Part shown: positions 16,624-25,705 of the stretch, piece by piece
Layout of the letters: each line of letters begins with the position of its first letter
Position numbering within the stretch: position 1 is the stretch's first letter
Assembly: GCF_037974355.1 (NCBI RefSeq)
Contig: NZ_CP150235.1
Location: 4,526,001 to 4,590,000 of the forward strand
Reading direction: 5' to 3'
From: Paenibacillus sp. FSL R5-0517
Lineage (GTDB): Bacteria; Bacillota; Bacilli; Paenibacillales; Paenibacillaceae
DNA: 64,000 nt
Position numbers and translations under genes: made by a program
The notes under the pieces: model-generated
The model's input: the letters and a program-made list of their open reading frames with translations, nothing else
The model's database searches: none
Told to the model about the DNA's origin: nothing

Positions 16624-17067
16624 TCAGGTTTGTTTGTCCAGATGACGCACAAGAGCCAGCAATCCCAGTTCATAGCTTACTTCGCCAAATCCGGCAATCT
16701 GCCCGATTGTTTCCGCTGCAATCACTGAATGATGTCTGAACGCTTCGCGTGCATGAATGTTGGATAGATGTACTTCCACTGTAGGGACTTTTACAGCATT
16801 GATTGCATCACGTATAGCATAGCTATAATGAGTAAATGCTCCGGCATTCAATATCATTCCGTCTGCTTCGCCCATCGCTGCATGAATACGATCAATGATA
16901 TCCCCTTCATGGTTCGATTGATAAAAAGCGATGGAGACGCCAAGTTCATCAGCCTGTCTGCGAATTTTGTCCTCAATATCCTTCAGACTAAGCGTTCCAT
17001 AGATGCCTGGTTCGCGTACGCCAAGCATGTTCAGGTTCGGACCATTGATCACAATAATTCGTTTCAT
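16624..17067 (-). CDS. aroQ: Type II 3-dehydroquinate dehydratase
   Basis: AroQ dehydrates 3-dehydroquinate to 3-dehydroshikimate in aromatic amino-acid synthesis. The 147-residue protein has the family N-terminus IIVINGPNLNMLGVREPGIY, the region YQSNHEGDIIDRIH, NAGAFTHYSYAIRDAI and EVHLSNIHAREAFRHHS. The catalytic tyrosine and histidine lie in these segments. I chose the ATG at 17067, six bases after GGTGGAG, instead of an in-frame start at 17097. Confidence 0.97.
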   Translation of the reverse strand: MKRIIVINGPNLNMLGVREPGIYGTLSLKDIEDKIRRQADELGVSIAFYQSNHEGDIIDRIHAAMGEADGMILNAGAFTHYSYAIRDAINAVKVPTVEVHLSNIHAREAFRHHSVIAAETIGQIAGFGEVSYELGLLALVRHLDKQT

Positions 17068-17143
17068 CGCTGCTCCACCCTCTCTGCAAATAACCATCTG
17101 CTATTTTAACACAGGCATTGCCGGATTGAGAAGCTTTTTTGCG

Positions 17144-17722
17144 CTATGCCCCTGCTTGCTCTGGCTCGCGTTTGCGTTCATCCGTGTACTCCATGGCTAC
17201 CGTGTATCCAATGAACAGCCCCCATAGCAAAAAGAAGCAGATTTCCGTGATGATGGAATCCCATGTTAAACCCTTCAAAGGCTTCATCATTCCCAGTTTT
17301 GGTCCGACCAGTACAAAGAGAATCAGCCACCAGACAAGTCCATACACCATGCCGGGTAACGGCCCTTTCAATTTTCTAATCGTAAACGTGTAGAGCAAGG
17401 AAGCCAAGACCGAAAAGACAATAAAAAACAGCCACCCTGTCAAATGCCCTGCTGCGGTATATATATATTGATGTTTGAAAAAAGGCTCTGCGAGAAATCC
17501 TACAGGCACAATCGTAAAGTGCAACAGGTAGAATAGCCAGTGTAGCCCTCCCCAGATTAGACCTGCAAAGAAACCAAGCTCCAAAGCAAAGGAAAATGGC
17601 TTGGTATAGTAGTGCGCTTGACCCTGCCTCTGGGTAGGGCGCCTGCCCCTGTCTTTTGGCTGCCGTTCTCTCGGTCGTTGACCTTCATGATGTGATGTAT
17701 CTTCATGCGTACGTTCTGTCAT
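17144..17722 (-). CDS. yqhR: YqhR family membrane protein
   Basis: A 192-residue membrane protein of unknown function with the YqhR pattern. The first ~38 residues are highly charged (Arg, Gln, Glu, His). Four membrane segments follow at about residues 45-68, 88-112, 122-140 and 155-172, ending in a charged tail. It lies upstream of aroQ on the same strand and diverges from yqhQ, the Bacillus yqh neighbourhood. Confidence 0.85.
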   Translation of the reverse strand: MTERTHEDTSHHEGQRPRERQPKDRGRRPTQRQGQAHYYTKPFSFALELGFFAGLIWGGLHWLFYLLHFTIVPVGFLAEPFFKHQYIYTAAGHLTGWLFFIVFSVLASLLYTFTIRKLKGPLPGMVYGLVWWLILFVLVGPKLGMMKPLKGLTWDSIITEICFFLLWGLFIGYTVAMEYTDERKREPEQAGA

Positions 17723-17935
17723 CGATATTCTCCTTCATTCAGTTGATAATCCCGCGTTCTGCCCCGAATTTCCTGTCTGATTCTACGAGGTAGTATGTTC
17801 AAAACAGGACAATCTTAACAACATCCTTCAAGCTTTGACTCACAAACTAGAAATTGGTCTTAAAATTCGATACAATAGGGTTATTAAACTGCCTTTGATT
17901 GCGAAGGCCAAGAACAGAATAGGAAGGTGAATAAT

Positions 17936-18928
17936 TTGCCTCAACAATCCAAGCCTGTCAGCTATGGGGGGCAAGCTGTCATTGAAGGCGTAATGTTTGG
18001 TGGGAAACATGTCAACGTTACAGCTGTTCGTAGAAAAGACGGCGAAATTACGTATCTGGAAGTTCCCAAGCAAGACAAGTCCTGGGTCACGAAATTGCGG
18101 CGGATTCCTTTATTACGCGGAATTGTCAGCATTATAGATTCAAGTGTCAAAGGTAGCAGACATCTCAATTATTCTGCTGACGCCTATGCTGATGATGAAC
18201 TGGAACCGGAAGAGAAAGCCAAGCAAAAAGAGAAAGAAGGTTCGGGGTGGAGCCTTAGCATGATCATTGGTGTGACCGCCGTAGCTATCCTCTCATTCCT
18301 TTTTGGTAAAGTTGTGCTCACATTGCTTCCTGTTGTTATCGAGAATTTTCTATTCAAAAATGCATTCGACAATCAGTTTTTGCATAATTTACTGGAAGGC
18401 GGCATTAAGCTGATCCTGTTACTGGCCTATCTGTGGTTAATCTCACAGACGCCGATGATTAAACGTCTCTTCCAGTATCATGGAGCGGAACACAAAGTCA
18501 TTAGCGCACATGAAGCTGGTGAAGAACTGACACCGGAGAACGTGCAAAAGTACAGCCGTCTGCACTACCGCTGCGGAAGCAGCTTCATCATGTTGACTGT
18601 CATTATTGGCGTGTTTCTATACTCCCTCTTCACGTACGATAACCTCTGGGAACGTATGGGTCAGCGTCTGTTGTTATTGCCAGTTGTGCTAGGCATTTCT
18701 TTTGAACTGTTAAAGCTCACGAATTCTGTACGCGATATTCCTGTACTGCGTTATCTCGGCTATCCGGGATTGTGGCTGCAATTGCTGACAACAAAAGAAC
18801 CGACCAACGAACAGGTAGAAGTATCCATTGCTTCGTTTAACCGTATGCGTGAGTTGGATGCCAAGCTTGCCAATGTCTCTGCTACATCAGAAGTACCTGT
18901 TGCAACACTCGATCCTGTGAAAGGGTGA
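17936..18928 (+). CDS. yqhQ: YqhQ family membrane protein (DUF1385)
   Basis: A DUF1385 membrane protein of about 330 residues with unclear function. The N-terminal motif YGGQAVIEGVMFGGK is followed by RRIPLLRGIVSIIDSSVKGS, an acidic segment, two central membrane segments (about residues 108-130 and 150-167), QYHGAEHKVISAHEAGEELT with paired His, then C-terminal membrane segments and the conserved RDIPVLRYLGYPGLWLQ. A TTG at 17936 is well spaced from AGGAAGGTGA. A GTG at 17927 would add three residues, but it overlaps that ribosome site. Confidence 0.9.
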   Translation: MPQQSKPVSYGGQAVIEGVMFGGKHVNVTAVRRKDGEITYLEVPKQDKSWVTKLRRIPLLRGIVSIIDSSVKGSRHLNYSADAYADDELEPEEKAKQKEKEGSGWSLSMIIGVTAVAILSFLFGKVVLTLLPVVIENFLFKNAFDNQFLHNLLEGGIKLILLLAYLWLISQTPMIKRLFQYHGAEHKVISAHEAGEELTPENVQKYSRLHYRCGSSFIMLTVIIGVFLYSLFTYDNLWERMGQRLLLLPVVLGISFELLKLTNSVRDIPVLRYLGYPGLWLQLLTTKEPTNEQVEVSIASFNRMRELDAKLANVSATSEVPVATLDPVKG

Positions 18929-18933
18929 ATGAT

Positions 18934-19266
18934 ATGAACAAGCAAGCAATCTTATTTTGGACGTTCATCGCACTAGCTGCTGTTGGAGTCTTGACTTGGC
19001 TGGGAAATGCTAGTCCATCCAGGATCATTATTCCTCTGGTCGTGTTCGGAGCCGTATTCCTGCTGTACAGATATCCGCCTCGTCGCTGGGCAAGCAAAAC
19101 CAAATCACCAAAGATTAAACCATCCGCACGAACCATGGCGAAAGTCAATGCACAGTCCAGTGCCAGAAAGAGCAGCGGTTCTTCAAAGAAACGCAAGGAT
19201 TATCCTTTCCAGGTGATTCAGGGGCAAAAAGGGAAAAGCGATGAAGATATACCGAAATATCACTAA
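18934..19266 (+). CDS. Small two-segment membrane protein downstream of yqhQ
   Basis: A 110-residue protein with hydrophobic segments at about residues 5-22 and 30-46, then a strongly basic, Ser/Lys-rich cytosolic tail (PPRRWASKTKSPKIKPSARTM). The ATG at 18934 follows AAAGGGTGA, which overlaps the yqhQ stop, so it is translationally coupled to yqhQ. I do not recognise a named family. Position suggests a membrane partner of YqhQ (inference). A terminator follows. Confidence 0.8.
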   Translation: MNKQAILFWTFIALAAVGVLTWLGNASPSRIIIPLVVFGAVFLLYRYPPRRWASKTKSPKIKPSARTMAKVNAQSSARKSSGSSKKRKDYPFQVIQGQKGKSDEDIPKYH

Positions 19267-19282
19267 AAGTTACTGAATATAC

Positions 19283-19318
19283 AAAAAGCAATTCTCCCCA
19301 TGCGGAGAATTGCTTTTT
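19283..19318. terminator. Bidirectional terminator
   Basis: A perfect stem AAAAAGCAATTCTCC / GGAGAATTGCTTTTT with a six-base loop has A-run and T-run flanks. It serves the yqhQ transcript (+) and the patatin transcript (-). Confidence 0.9.
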
Positions 19319-19324
19319 TCACGT

Positions 19325-20326
19325 TTATACAGGAATCAGCGGTGGAGCTTCTGCTTGTTTCTTGCGTAATTCTTTTCTTTGTTTGTCCAGCTGTTCATCA
19401 TACATTTTCATATTCCACCCGTTGAAAAATTCGCTTCCTGCGGTAACACCTGAACGGTATAAAGCCGTGCTGTCCTGTAACGATAAATGAAATTGTGTTG
19501 GTTTAATGCCAAGCGTTGGTATCTTCACGGTACGAAACCGGTTAATCTGTTCGATGTAGCGTTCATCATGTGCTGTGAGCATCGTCTCCACAAGGGCTTG
19601 AAGCATGCTTAGCGGTCCTTTAATCCGGGCAGGTTCCACCTCCGTTTTGCCCACCATTTTGAATCCGACGACTGGAATAACATCTCCCCCCTGTCCCGTA
19701 CGATCACCATCGAAGAGCCACAACGGAAAATTGCTAAGCAACCCACCATCCACTACGTACACGAACTGATCTTGAAAAGGAAGCCCTTTGGAGAATACTG
19801 GCGATTTGCGTATGACAACCGGATCGAAAAAATACGGAATACTGCAACTCATACGTACCGCTTTTGCCACATCCAGCTTGGCAGGATCAATGCCAAACCG
19901 CCGAATATCGTCCGGCAGCACCAAGATGGTCCCATTGGATATGTCCGATGCGGTTATAAGCAACTTGCCTTGCGGCAAGTCAGCGAATGTGCGAATCCCT
20001 TTTTGCTCCAGCATCTTGCGAATCCATGATTCCAGCGCTTCTCCTGAATACAGTCCTTTCTTCAAGAACAGCCTTGCTGCGGGTCCGATCCATCGGGTAT
20101 TAAAAATGGGGGAACGACGCAGCAATGAAATAAAGGGTGTTTTCTCAATAATGTCTTTCATCTCTTCGGCCCGATAACCGGCGGCCAGCAGCGCAGCTAC
20201 AATGGAGCCGGATGACGTGCCAGCTACCCGATTAAACTGAATGCCACAATCTTGAGCACCCTGAACAGCACCTGCAAGCGATATTCCCTTGACGCCTCCA
20301 CCTTCAAATACCGCGTTAATTAACAT
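19325..20326 (-). CDS. Patatin-like phospholipase
   Basis: A patatin-fold lipid acyl hydrolase. The 333-residue protein starts MLINAVFEGGGVKGISLAG, giving the oxyanion-hole glycines. The nucleophile elbow GTSSGS follows near residue 38, and the catalytic-dyad aspartate sits in VVDGGLLSNFP near residue 193. No signal peptide is seen, so it probably acts in the cytosol or at the inner membrane face. The ATG at 20326 is chosen over upstream codons at 20356. Its ribosome site lies inside the 3' arm of a hairpin (20334-20388). Confidence 0.92.
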   Translation of the reverse strand: MLINAVFEGGGVKGISLAGAVQGAQDCGIQFNRVAGTSSGSIVAALLAAGYRAEEMKDIIEKTPFISLLRRSPIFNTRWIGPAARLFLKKGLYSGEALESWIRKMLEQKGIRTFADLPQGKLLITASDISNGTILVLPDDIRRFGIDPAKLDVAKAVRMSCSIPYFFDPVVIRKSPVFSKGLPFQDQFVYVVDGGLLSNFPLWLFDGDRTGQGGDVIPVVGFKMVGKTEVEPARIKGPLSMLQALVETMLTAHDERYIEQINRFRTVKIPTLGIKPTQFHLSLQDSTALYRSGVTAGSEFFNGWNMKMYDEQLDKQRKELRKKQAEAPPLIPV

Positions 20327-20333
20327 CACAAAA

Positions 20334-20388
20334 AACCCCCGTTCTCCGAACAGCACATTTCTACTGCCACTCTATGAGAACAAGGGTT
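20334..20388 (-). terminator. Terminator-like hairpin overlapping the patatin ribosome site
   Basis: On the minus strand AACCCTTGTTCTC (20388-20376) pairs with GAGAACGGGGGTT (20346-20334) over 13 positions, with two G-U pairs. TTTT follows. It can end the GHL10 gene transcript. Its 3' arm contains the GGGGG used by the patatin gene, so it may also gate translation. Confidence 0.65.
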
Positions 20389-20416
20389 TGTCTTATCACT
20401 ATGTTGTTAAAATGTT

Positions 20417-22027
20417 TTATAGACCATAGTAGGCTTTCAATTTGGCAATCAACCCAAGAGGGTTCTTCGTCAGGTACTGTGAGCTAAAGAAAATGTCTCC
20501 TTTGACCGAGCCATACTTTTTGTTGTAGTTCAGCTGATCGATGATCTCCTGTGATGTCTGCCAGCCAATTTCCGGCGTGCCCAGCTTATAAGGAGCGTGA
20601 CCAATGTACAATTTTACATTTGTATTAGCCACTTCATTCGCCCACCAGTCCACAACTTTGTCGTATCGAGCTGCGCTTAGTGTCATACTCCAATACACCT
20701 GAGGAGCGACATAGTCGATCCACTCCTGATTGATCCATGTCCGCACATCTGCATTCATGCTGTCATACGCGGTTACTCCTGCTTTGGTATCAGAGCCGGT
20801 CAGATCAACAGATTTATTACGCCATACACCGAATGGACTAATTCCATATTCAACGTTCGCTTTTACCCTATGAATGCTCTGTCCGAGCTGCTTGACGAAC
20901 TGATTAATATTGTCCCGACGCCATTCAGCACGGTCTTTCGTATTCAATGTGTTATAGGTTTTGAAGGCTGCATCATCATTAAACGTCACATTGGATGGAT
21001 AGAAATAATCATCCAGGTGTACACCATCAATATTATATTGATTGACCACTTCCATGATTGTATCGATAATATGCTGTCTGGCTTCCGGGATGCCCGGGTT
21101 AATGTACATTTTACCGGATGCATTCACAATCCAGTCGGGATGAAGCTTGGAGATGTGGTTTGCAGCCAGATTGGATGTACTCGCTGAGTTGGTCGCCCTA
21201 AACGGATTAAACCAGGCATGGAACTCCAGGCCCCGCTTGTGAGCTTCCTCAATCATGAAGGCGAGGGGATCATAACCTGGATCTTTACCCTGTGTCCCTG
21301 TCAGCACACTGTTCCAAGGTACCAGACCTGAAGGATAGATGGCATCCCCGTTTGCTCTGACTTGGACAAATACGGCGTTAATGCCCATGCCTTGTAATGT
21401 ATCAAGCTGTTTCGTATATTCTTGCTTTTGCTTCTCTACATTTCCCTTCGCCCCGGATGAAGGCCAGTCTCCATTTACAGTGGAGATCCATGCTCCCCGC
21501 ATCTCTTCAGATGCCGGTACAGTGCCTGTGCCTCCAGGCTCTGCCGGGATTGCCGGAGTTGGTTCAGGTGTTGGTGTTGAAACGTCTCCTGTGTACAAAT
21601 CAATGGTCTGGGCTGATTGGTTCCAATTCACCCGAATGCCAAGGTTCTCACTGACAAATCGAATAGGTACCATAACCCGACCCTGTTTCAATTCTACCGA
21701 TGCATCCAGACCAACTACAGCGTTATCCACGTTCGCCTGCTGGCGTCCACTTGTCATCGTGATGACGGAATCGGACTTCTGGATGGTCACGGTACGAGTA
21801 GCCTGAGACCATAGTACAGATGCACCCAGTCCTTCGCTAATGACACGCAGAGGTACCATCGTTACATTGACCTTGGGCAAGATGTATGGTGATACATCCG
21901 ATTCCAAGCGGTTGCCGTCCAGGAAAATAGCAATCTCCTTCTGTCCGGCTGCTTGTGCCGTCATGCCTGCTGTCTGTAATCCAAGTACAAAAATGAGCAG
22001 CAGCATCAATCCTTTACGAACATTCAT
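20417..22027 (-). CDS. Secreted GHL10 (DUF187) glycosidase with copper amine oxidase-like N-terminal domain
   Basis: A 536-residue exported protein. It has a signal peptide (about residues 1-26), a copper-amine-oxidase N-terminal-like domain (about 30-150; VTMVPLRVISEGLGASVLW and MVPIRFVSENLGIRVNW are its two repeats), a Pro/Thr linker, and a glycosyl-hydrolase-like 10 domain (about 172-536). The catalytic domain starts EEMRGAWISTVNGDWPS and includes GINAVFVQVRANGDAIYPS and NIDGVHLDDYFYP. The family includes B. subtilis YngK; related enzymes act on wall or glycan substrates. The N-terminal domain may hold the enzyme in the wall (inference). Confidence 0.88.
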   Translation of the reverse strand: MNVRKGLMLLLIFVLGLQTAGMTAQAAGQKEIAIFLDGNRLESDVSPYILPKVNVTMVPLRVISEGLGASVLWSQATRTVTIQKSDSVITMTSGRQQANVDNAVVGLDASVELKQGRVMVPIRFVSENLGIRVNWNQSAQTIDLYTGDVSTPTPEPTPAIPAEPGGTGTVPASEEMRGAWISTVNGDWPSSGAKGNVEKQKQEYTKQLDTLQGMGINAVFVQVRANGDAIYPSGLVPWNSVLTGTQGKDPGYDPLAFMIEEAHKRGLEFHAWFNPFRATNSASTSNLAANHISKLHPDWIVNASGKMYINPGIPEARQHIIDTIMEVVNQYNIDGVHLDDYFYPSNVTFNDDAAFKTYNTLNTKDRAEWRRDNINQFVKQLGQSIHRVKANVEYGISPFGVWRNKSVDLTGSDTKAGVTAYDSMNADVRTWINQEWIDYVAPQVYWSMTLSAARYDKVVDWWANEVANTNVKLYIGHAPYKLGTPEIGWQTSQEIIDQLNYNKKYGSVKGDIFFSSQYLTKNPLGLIAKLKAYYGL

Positions 22028-22141
22028 TAGTGCAGTCCTCCAAAATCATTATAAATTTGCGGTAAATTCTACTAGTTTAATAGACGCTCCTATCGATCGT
22101 TTAGTTGCGATAATTCGCCAAATTATGGTGTTCATGCAAAC

Positions 22142-22182
22142 AAAAAAAATGCTTCCTGCCATTAAAACGGCAAGAAGCATCC
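22142..22182 (-). terminator. Terminator of mntR
   Basis: On the minus strand ATGCTTCTTGCC pairs with GGCAGGAAGCAT and is followed by eight T. It lies about 55 bases past the mntR stop. Confidence 0.88.
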
Positions 22183-22237
22183 TTTGAGCACAGGATACAA
22201 TTCATTGTATATTACTTTGTTTAACGACTGCTGGAAC

Positions 22238-22666
22238 TCAAGACTCCGTATTACTCATGACGTCCTGAAGATTTTTGAGGTCACGTAACCGACTCTCATC
22301 CTGACGGAAGTATTCAACCAAGGACTCAATACATGTAATGGAGTCCCAACTCAGGTGATGTTCAATGCCTTCCACATCATTGTAGATATTTTCTTCCTGA
22401 ACACCAATCGTTGTCAAAAATTGTTCAAGCAGATGATGGCGTTCCATCAAACGTTTGCCCATCTTTTTGCCTTTTGGCGTAAGCACCAGTCCGCGGTACT
22501 TCTCATAGATCAGGTACTCGTCTTTGTCCAGCTTTTGGATCATCTTCGTCACCGATGAAGGATGCACTTCCAGTCCTTCAGCTATATCAGACACACGAGC
22601 ATAGCCCTTTTCATCAATTAATTTGTATATACGCTCCAAATAATCTTCCATACTGGGCGTTGGCAT
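22238..22666 (-). CDS. mntR: Manganese-responsive transcriptional regulator MntR
   Basis: MntR is a DtxR-family repressor of manganese uptake genes. The 142-residue protein has the N-terminal winged helix MEDYLERIYKLIDEKGYARV with VHPSSVTKMIQKLDKDEYL as recognition region, and the dimerisation domain carrying metal ligands (ERHHLLEQFL, DVEGIEHHLSWD). It lacks the SH3-like domain of the longer DtxR proteins, matching MntR. No mnt transporter genes lie nearby. Confidence 0.94.
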   Translation of the reverse strand: MPTPSMEDYLERIYKLIDEKGYARVSDIAEGLEVHPSSVTKMIQKLDKDEYLIYEKYRGLVLTPKGKKMGKRLMERHHLLEQFLTTIGVQEENIYNDVEGIEHHLSWDSITCIESLVEYFRQDESRLRDLKNLQDVMSNTES

Positions 22667-22798
22667 CTGCTTCCCTCTTTTCTCTCTGACCGGCCCCTAT
22701 TCGTGCCTGGTCCCTATCTTATAATGATACATGTTATCAATACGCATTGGCAAGTCCTGCACATTTCGCAGCGCACGGTACACAAGTAATTGGCAGGC

Positions 22799-22826
22799 GT
22801 GACTTTTCACCGAACGAGGCAAACTA
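22799..22826 (+). promoter_or_regulatory. Possible sigma-G promoter of splB
   Basis: CAAACTA at 22820-22826 matches CATACTA at six of seven positions, with a weak GTGACT about 15 bases upstream. splB is forespore expressed in Bacillus, but the -35 match here is poor. Confidence 0.3.
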
Positions 22827-22857
22827 AGCTAAGTTCCGCATCGAAAGGAGTGATTTC

Positions 22858-23928
22858 GTGAGTACAAGTGTAGCTCAACCGCCAGTTCGCAAAGCAAAAG
22901 GTACTAAACCCTTTATTCCCGATTTGGTGTACTTTGAACCCGGTGCGCTGGAATATGATAAAGGTAAACGTATTATGGAGTGGGTGACTTCCAAAGACAT
23001 CCCTTATCAGATGACCACATCGCATAACCGGATCACGAATCTACCAGGTGAAACCGAACAAGAAAAGTACCGGATGGCGAAGCGTACTCTGGTCGTTGGT
23101 GTGCGCAAAACACTCAAGTTCGACCAGTCGAAACCTTCAGCGGAATATGCCATTCCTATCTCTACAGGCTGTATGGGACACTGCCATTATTGTTATCTTC
23201 AAACTACACTTGGTGCCAAACCTTATGTCCGGGTGTACGTCAATACCGAGGAGATCATTCAGGCTGCCAAAGGGTATATCGAAGAGCGCGCGCCAGAAAT
23301 CACTCGATTTGAAGCCGCCTGTACGTCTGATCCCGTAGGACTCGAGCATATCACGGAGAATTTAAGTGACTTGATCCGTTTTATGGCAGAAGAAGAATAT
23401 GGACGCTTGCGCTTCGTAACCAAATATCATCACGTTGATCCGTTGCTGAACATTAAGCATAACGGCCACACCCGTATCCGGTTTAGTGTCAATTCGGATT
23501 ATGTCATCAAAAACTTTGAACCGGCTACCTCCAGATTTGAGGAACGCATAGAAGCTGCTGGCAAAATTGCACACGCAGGTTACCCTCTTGGCTTCATTAT
23601 CGCTCCTATTATGTGGTATGAGGGCTGGGAAGAAGGATATTCCGAGCTGTTGCAGAAGCTGGCAGATACACTTCCAGAGGAAGCAACCAAGGACCTTACG
23701 TTTGAGATGATCCAGCACCGTTTTACCAAAACGGCCAAAGCGACCATTGAAAAGCGTTATCCTAAGACCAAGCTGGAGATGGATATCGAGAAACGCAAGA
23801 TGAAATGGGGCCGCTGGGGCCAGTACAAGTATGTGTATAAAGATGATCAGCAAGATGCGCTGCGCGAATTCATTACGGAACGGATCTTTGAACATTTTCC
23901 ACTAGCCAATATTGATTACTTCACCTAA
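22858..23928 (+). CDS. splB: Spore photoproduct lyase
   Basis: SplB is the radical-SAM enzyme that reverses the spore photoproduct (5-thyminyl-5,6-dihydrothymine) during germination. The 356-residue protein has the iron-sulfur motif CMGHCHYC (C105, C109, C112) and FEAACTSDPVG, whose Cys155 should match the H-atom donor Cys141 of the B. subtilis enzyme. The C-terminal part has GRWGQYKYVY. The GTG start sits seven bases after AAAGGAG. It is a single gene here, with no splA seen upstream. Confidence 0.96.
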   Translation: MSTSVAQPPVRKAKGTKPFIPDLVYFEPGALEYDKGKRIMEWVTSKDIPYQMTTSHNRITNLPGETEQEKYRMAKRTLVVGVRKTLKFDQSKPSAEYAIPISTGCMGHCHYCYLQTTLGAKPYVRVYVNTEEIIQAAKGYIEERAPEITRFEAACTSDPVGLEHITENLSDLIRFMAEEEYGRLRFVTKYHHVDPLLNIKHNGHTRIRFSVNSDYVIKNFEPATSRFEERIEAAGKIAHAGYPLGFIIAPIMWYEGWEEGYSELLQKLADTLPEEATKDLTFEMIQHRFTKTAKATIEKRYPKTKLEMDIEKRKMKWGRWGQYKYVYKDDQQDALREFITERIFEHFPLANIDYFT

Positions 23929-23992
23929 ACGAAAAAACGGGACTGCCCTGCACGAATAGTGATGTTGGTATAAACATTCACACCAAACGATT

Positions 23993-24047
23993 AAAAAGCA
24001 GGTTACATGACCCAGAGTGACTCTGGTTAACATGTAGCCTGCTTTAT
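23993..24047. terminator. Bidirectional terminator between splB and ccdA
   Basis: A long stem AAAGCAGGTTACATG / CATGTAGCCTGCTTT (one G-U pair) encloses a second perfect stem CCAGAG / CTCTGG. A-rich and T-rich flanks allow stopping from both sides. Confidence 0.85.
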
Positions 24048-24082
24048 CATGCATAATAAAAATCTAATTTCAGTTCATCCGT

Positions 24083-24796
24083 TTAAATAATCATCCAGTC
24101 TGGTGTAATCTGCTGCAACCAGATCGTAATCTTCGTCATCTGGTCTGTAAAAAGCAATATTCCAAGGAATAGCATCAATGCTCCCCCGATTTTCATCATG
24201 ACATTGGAATACCGTAAGATCCAGCGTGTCGAACCAATAAAAAACGCCAAAATGAAGAACGGGATGGCGAACCCTGCAGTATAACCTGTAATCAGCGCCA
24301 GCCAGGTGGTGGGTTCACTCGCAGCCATTGCAATAATCGCTGTTAGAATAGGCCCAATACAAGGCGACCATCCTGCTGAGAAACCGATACCAAATATGAA
24401 AGAGCCCAGATAGCCTGCTGGTTTCCACTTCATATCCATCTTTCGTTCCTTCATTAGAAACTGCGGTTTGAACACACCAAGCAAAAATAACCCCATAAGC
24501 ATAATCAAAATCGCAGACAATTGCCGAATCAGTTCCCGGTTATCATTGAAAAATTGGCCAAACAGTCCGGCACCCAAGCCAAGCGAATAAAACACAGCCG
24601 AAAAGCCCAGAATAAACGCCAGCGTGTGCGTCATGGTCTTAAAGCGGACTTCTCGCTGATTGCGGTCATCCTTCAATTGTTGCACCGTCATCCCTGTAAT
24701 GTAAGAGAGATATGACGGATACAACGGAAGACAGCATGGTGATATAAATGAGACCAAACCTGCTACAAAAGCCATCCATACATTAACATCAGGCAT
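24083..24796 (-). CDS. ccdA: Cytochrome c biogenesis protein CcdA (DsbD-type membrane protein)
   Basis: CcdA passes reducing equivalents across the membrane to extracytoplasmic thiol proteins, for example in cytochrome c maturation and spore cortex or thiol repair. The 237-residue protein has about six membrane segments. The two redox-active cysteine regions are VSFISPCCLPLYPSYLSYI near the N-terminus and FGIGFSAGWSPCIGPIL in segment four. The ATG at 24796 follows AAGGGAG; a start at 24871 would overlap znuB. It lies 50 bases after znuB on the same strand with no terminator between, so it is probably part of the zinc operon. Confidence 0.92.
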   Translation of the reverse strand: MPDVNVWMAFVAGLVSFISPCCLPLYPSYLSYITGMTVQQLKDDRNQREVRFKTMTHTLAFILGFSAVFYSLGLGAGLFGQFFNDNRELIRQLSAILIMLMGLFLLGVFKPQFLMKERKMDMKWKPAGYLGSFIFGIGFSAGWSPCIGPILTAIIAMAASEPTTWLALITGYTAGFAIPFFILAFFIGSTRWILRYSNVMMKIGGALMLFLGILLFTDQMTKITIWLQQITPDWMII

Positions 24797-24845
24797 GAAG
24801 CGGATGTCTCCCTTCCCCGGGCTCACGTGCTTGCTCGTTCCGTCG

Positions 24846-25658
24846 TCAGGCTCGGAACCCTTTTTTTCCAATCATCGTCAGAATCAGCATCATAATCAGC
24901 AATAATACGATCGTTGCTCCAGGTGCGAGGTTCCAAATGCCTGCAACAACCAATCCAAGGACTACAGCAATTTCACCGATCACCACGGACAGAATTATCG
25001 CGGATTTGAAACTTCGAGCCATTAACAGGCTGACCGCTACCGGAATGGTCAATAGCGCTGACACCAGTAGTGCGCCGACAATCTTGATCGCCGTACTAAT
25101 AACGAGTGCTGTCATTACAGTGATTAACATGTTCAGAATTTTTACAGGCAATCCTGTAACCGCTGCTGCATCTTCCTCAAAGCTGAGCAGGAAAAATTCC
25201 TTATGTAACAATGCCACTACAATCACCACGATCAGCGTAACCACACCTACCAGCTTCAGATCCGTAGCGTCTAAGGTATATATGCTGCCGAACAAATAAC
25301 TCATGACATCTGCATTATATCCTTTGCCCAGCGTGAAGAACAAGGAAGCAAGAGCGACGCCACCGGACATGATAATGGCAATCGATAATTCGGCGTAACT
25401 TTTATACGCTTTGCGCAATTTCTCTATCGCAAATGAAGCAAGCACGGCAAATATCAAGCCTACCGCAATGGGATACACTTCAATCAGGAATCCAAGTGCA
25501 ACCCCGGCAATGGTCACATGAGACAAGGTGTCTCCGATCATGGATAACCGCCGCAAGACCAGAAACAGTCCGATTAACGGAGCGGTAATACCGATTAGCA
25601 ACCCACCCGCCAGCGCACGCTGAAAAAAATCACTCATTAATATTTCCAAAACAAACAC
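24846..25658 (-). CDS. znuB: Zinc ABC transporter permease
   Basis: The integral-membrane permease of a ZnuABC/AdcABC high-affinity zinc importer, ABC-3 family. The 270-residue protein has about eight membrane segments. Family features are the N-terminal ALAGGLLIGITAPLIGLFLV, RRLSMIGDTLSHVTIAGVAL near residue 37-56, and the coupling segment KIVGALLVSALLTIPVAVSLL. It sits between znuC and ccdA. Confidence 0.94.
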   Translation of the reverse strand: MFVLEILMSDFFQRALAGGLLIGITAPLIGLFLVLRRLSMIGDTLSHVTIAGVALGFLIEVYPIAVGLIFAVLASFAIEKLRKAYKSYAELSIAIIMSGGVALASLFFTLGKGYNADVMSYLFGSIYTLDATDLKLVGVVTLIVVIVVALLHKEFFLLSFEEDAAAVTGLPVKILNMLITVMTALVISTAIKIVGALLVSALLTIPVAVSLLMARSFKSAIILSVVIGEIAVVLGLVVAGIWNLAPGATIVLLLIMMLILTMIGKKGFRA

Positions 25659-25705
25659 GACTCCTTCGGCCTTACTTACTCTAATCTAATGGGCCATACA
25701 TACGG

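Noticed and set aside
22721..22742. TGATAACATGTATCA-type palindrome upstream of mntR as an MntR operator
   Set aside because: It does not match the known MntR box, and MntR is not generally autoregulated. The palindrome is short and AT-rich, so chance is possible.
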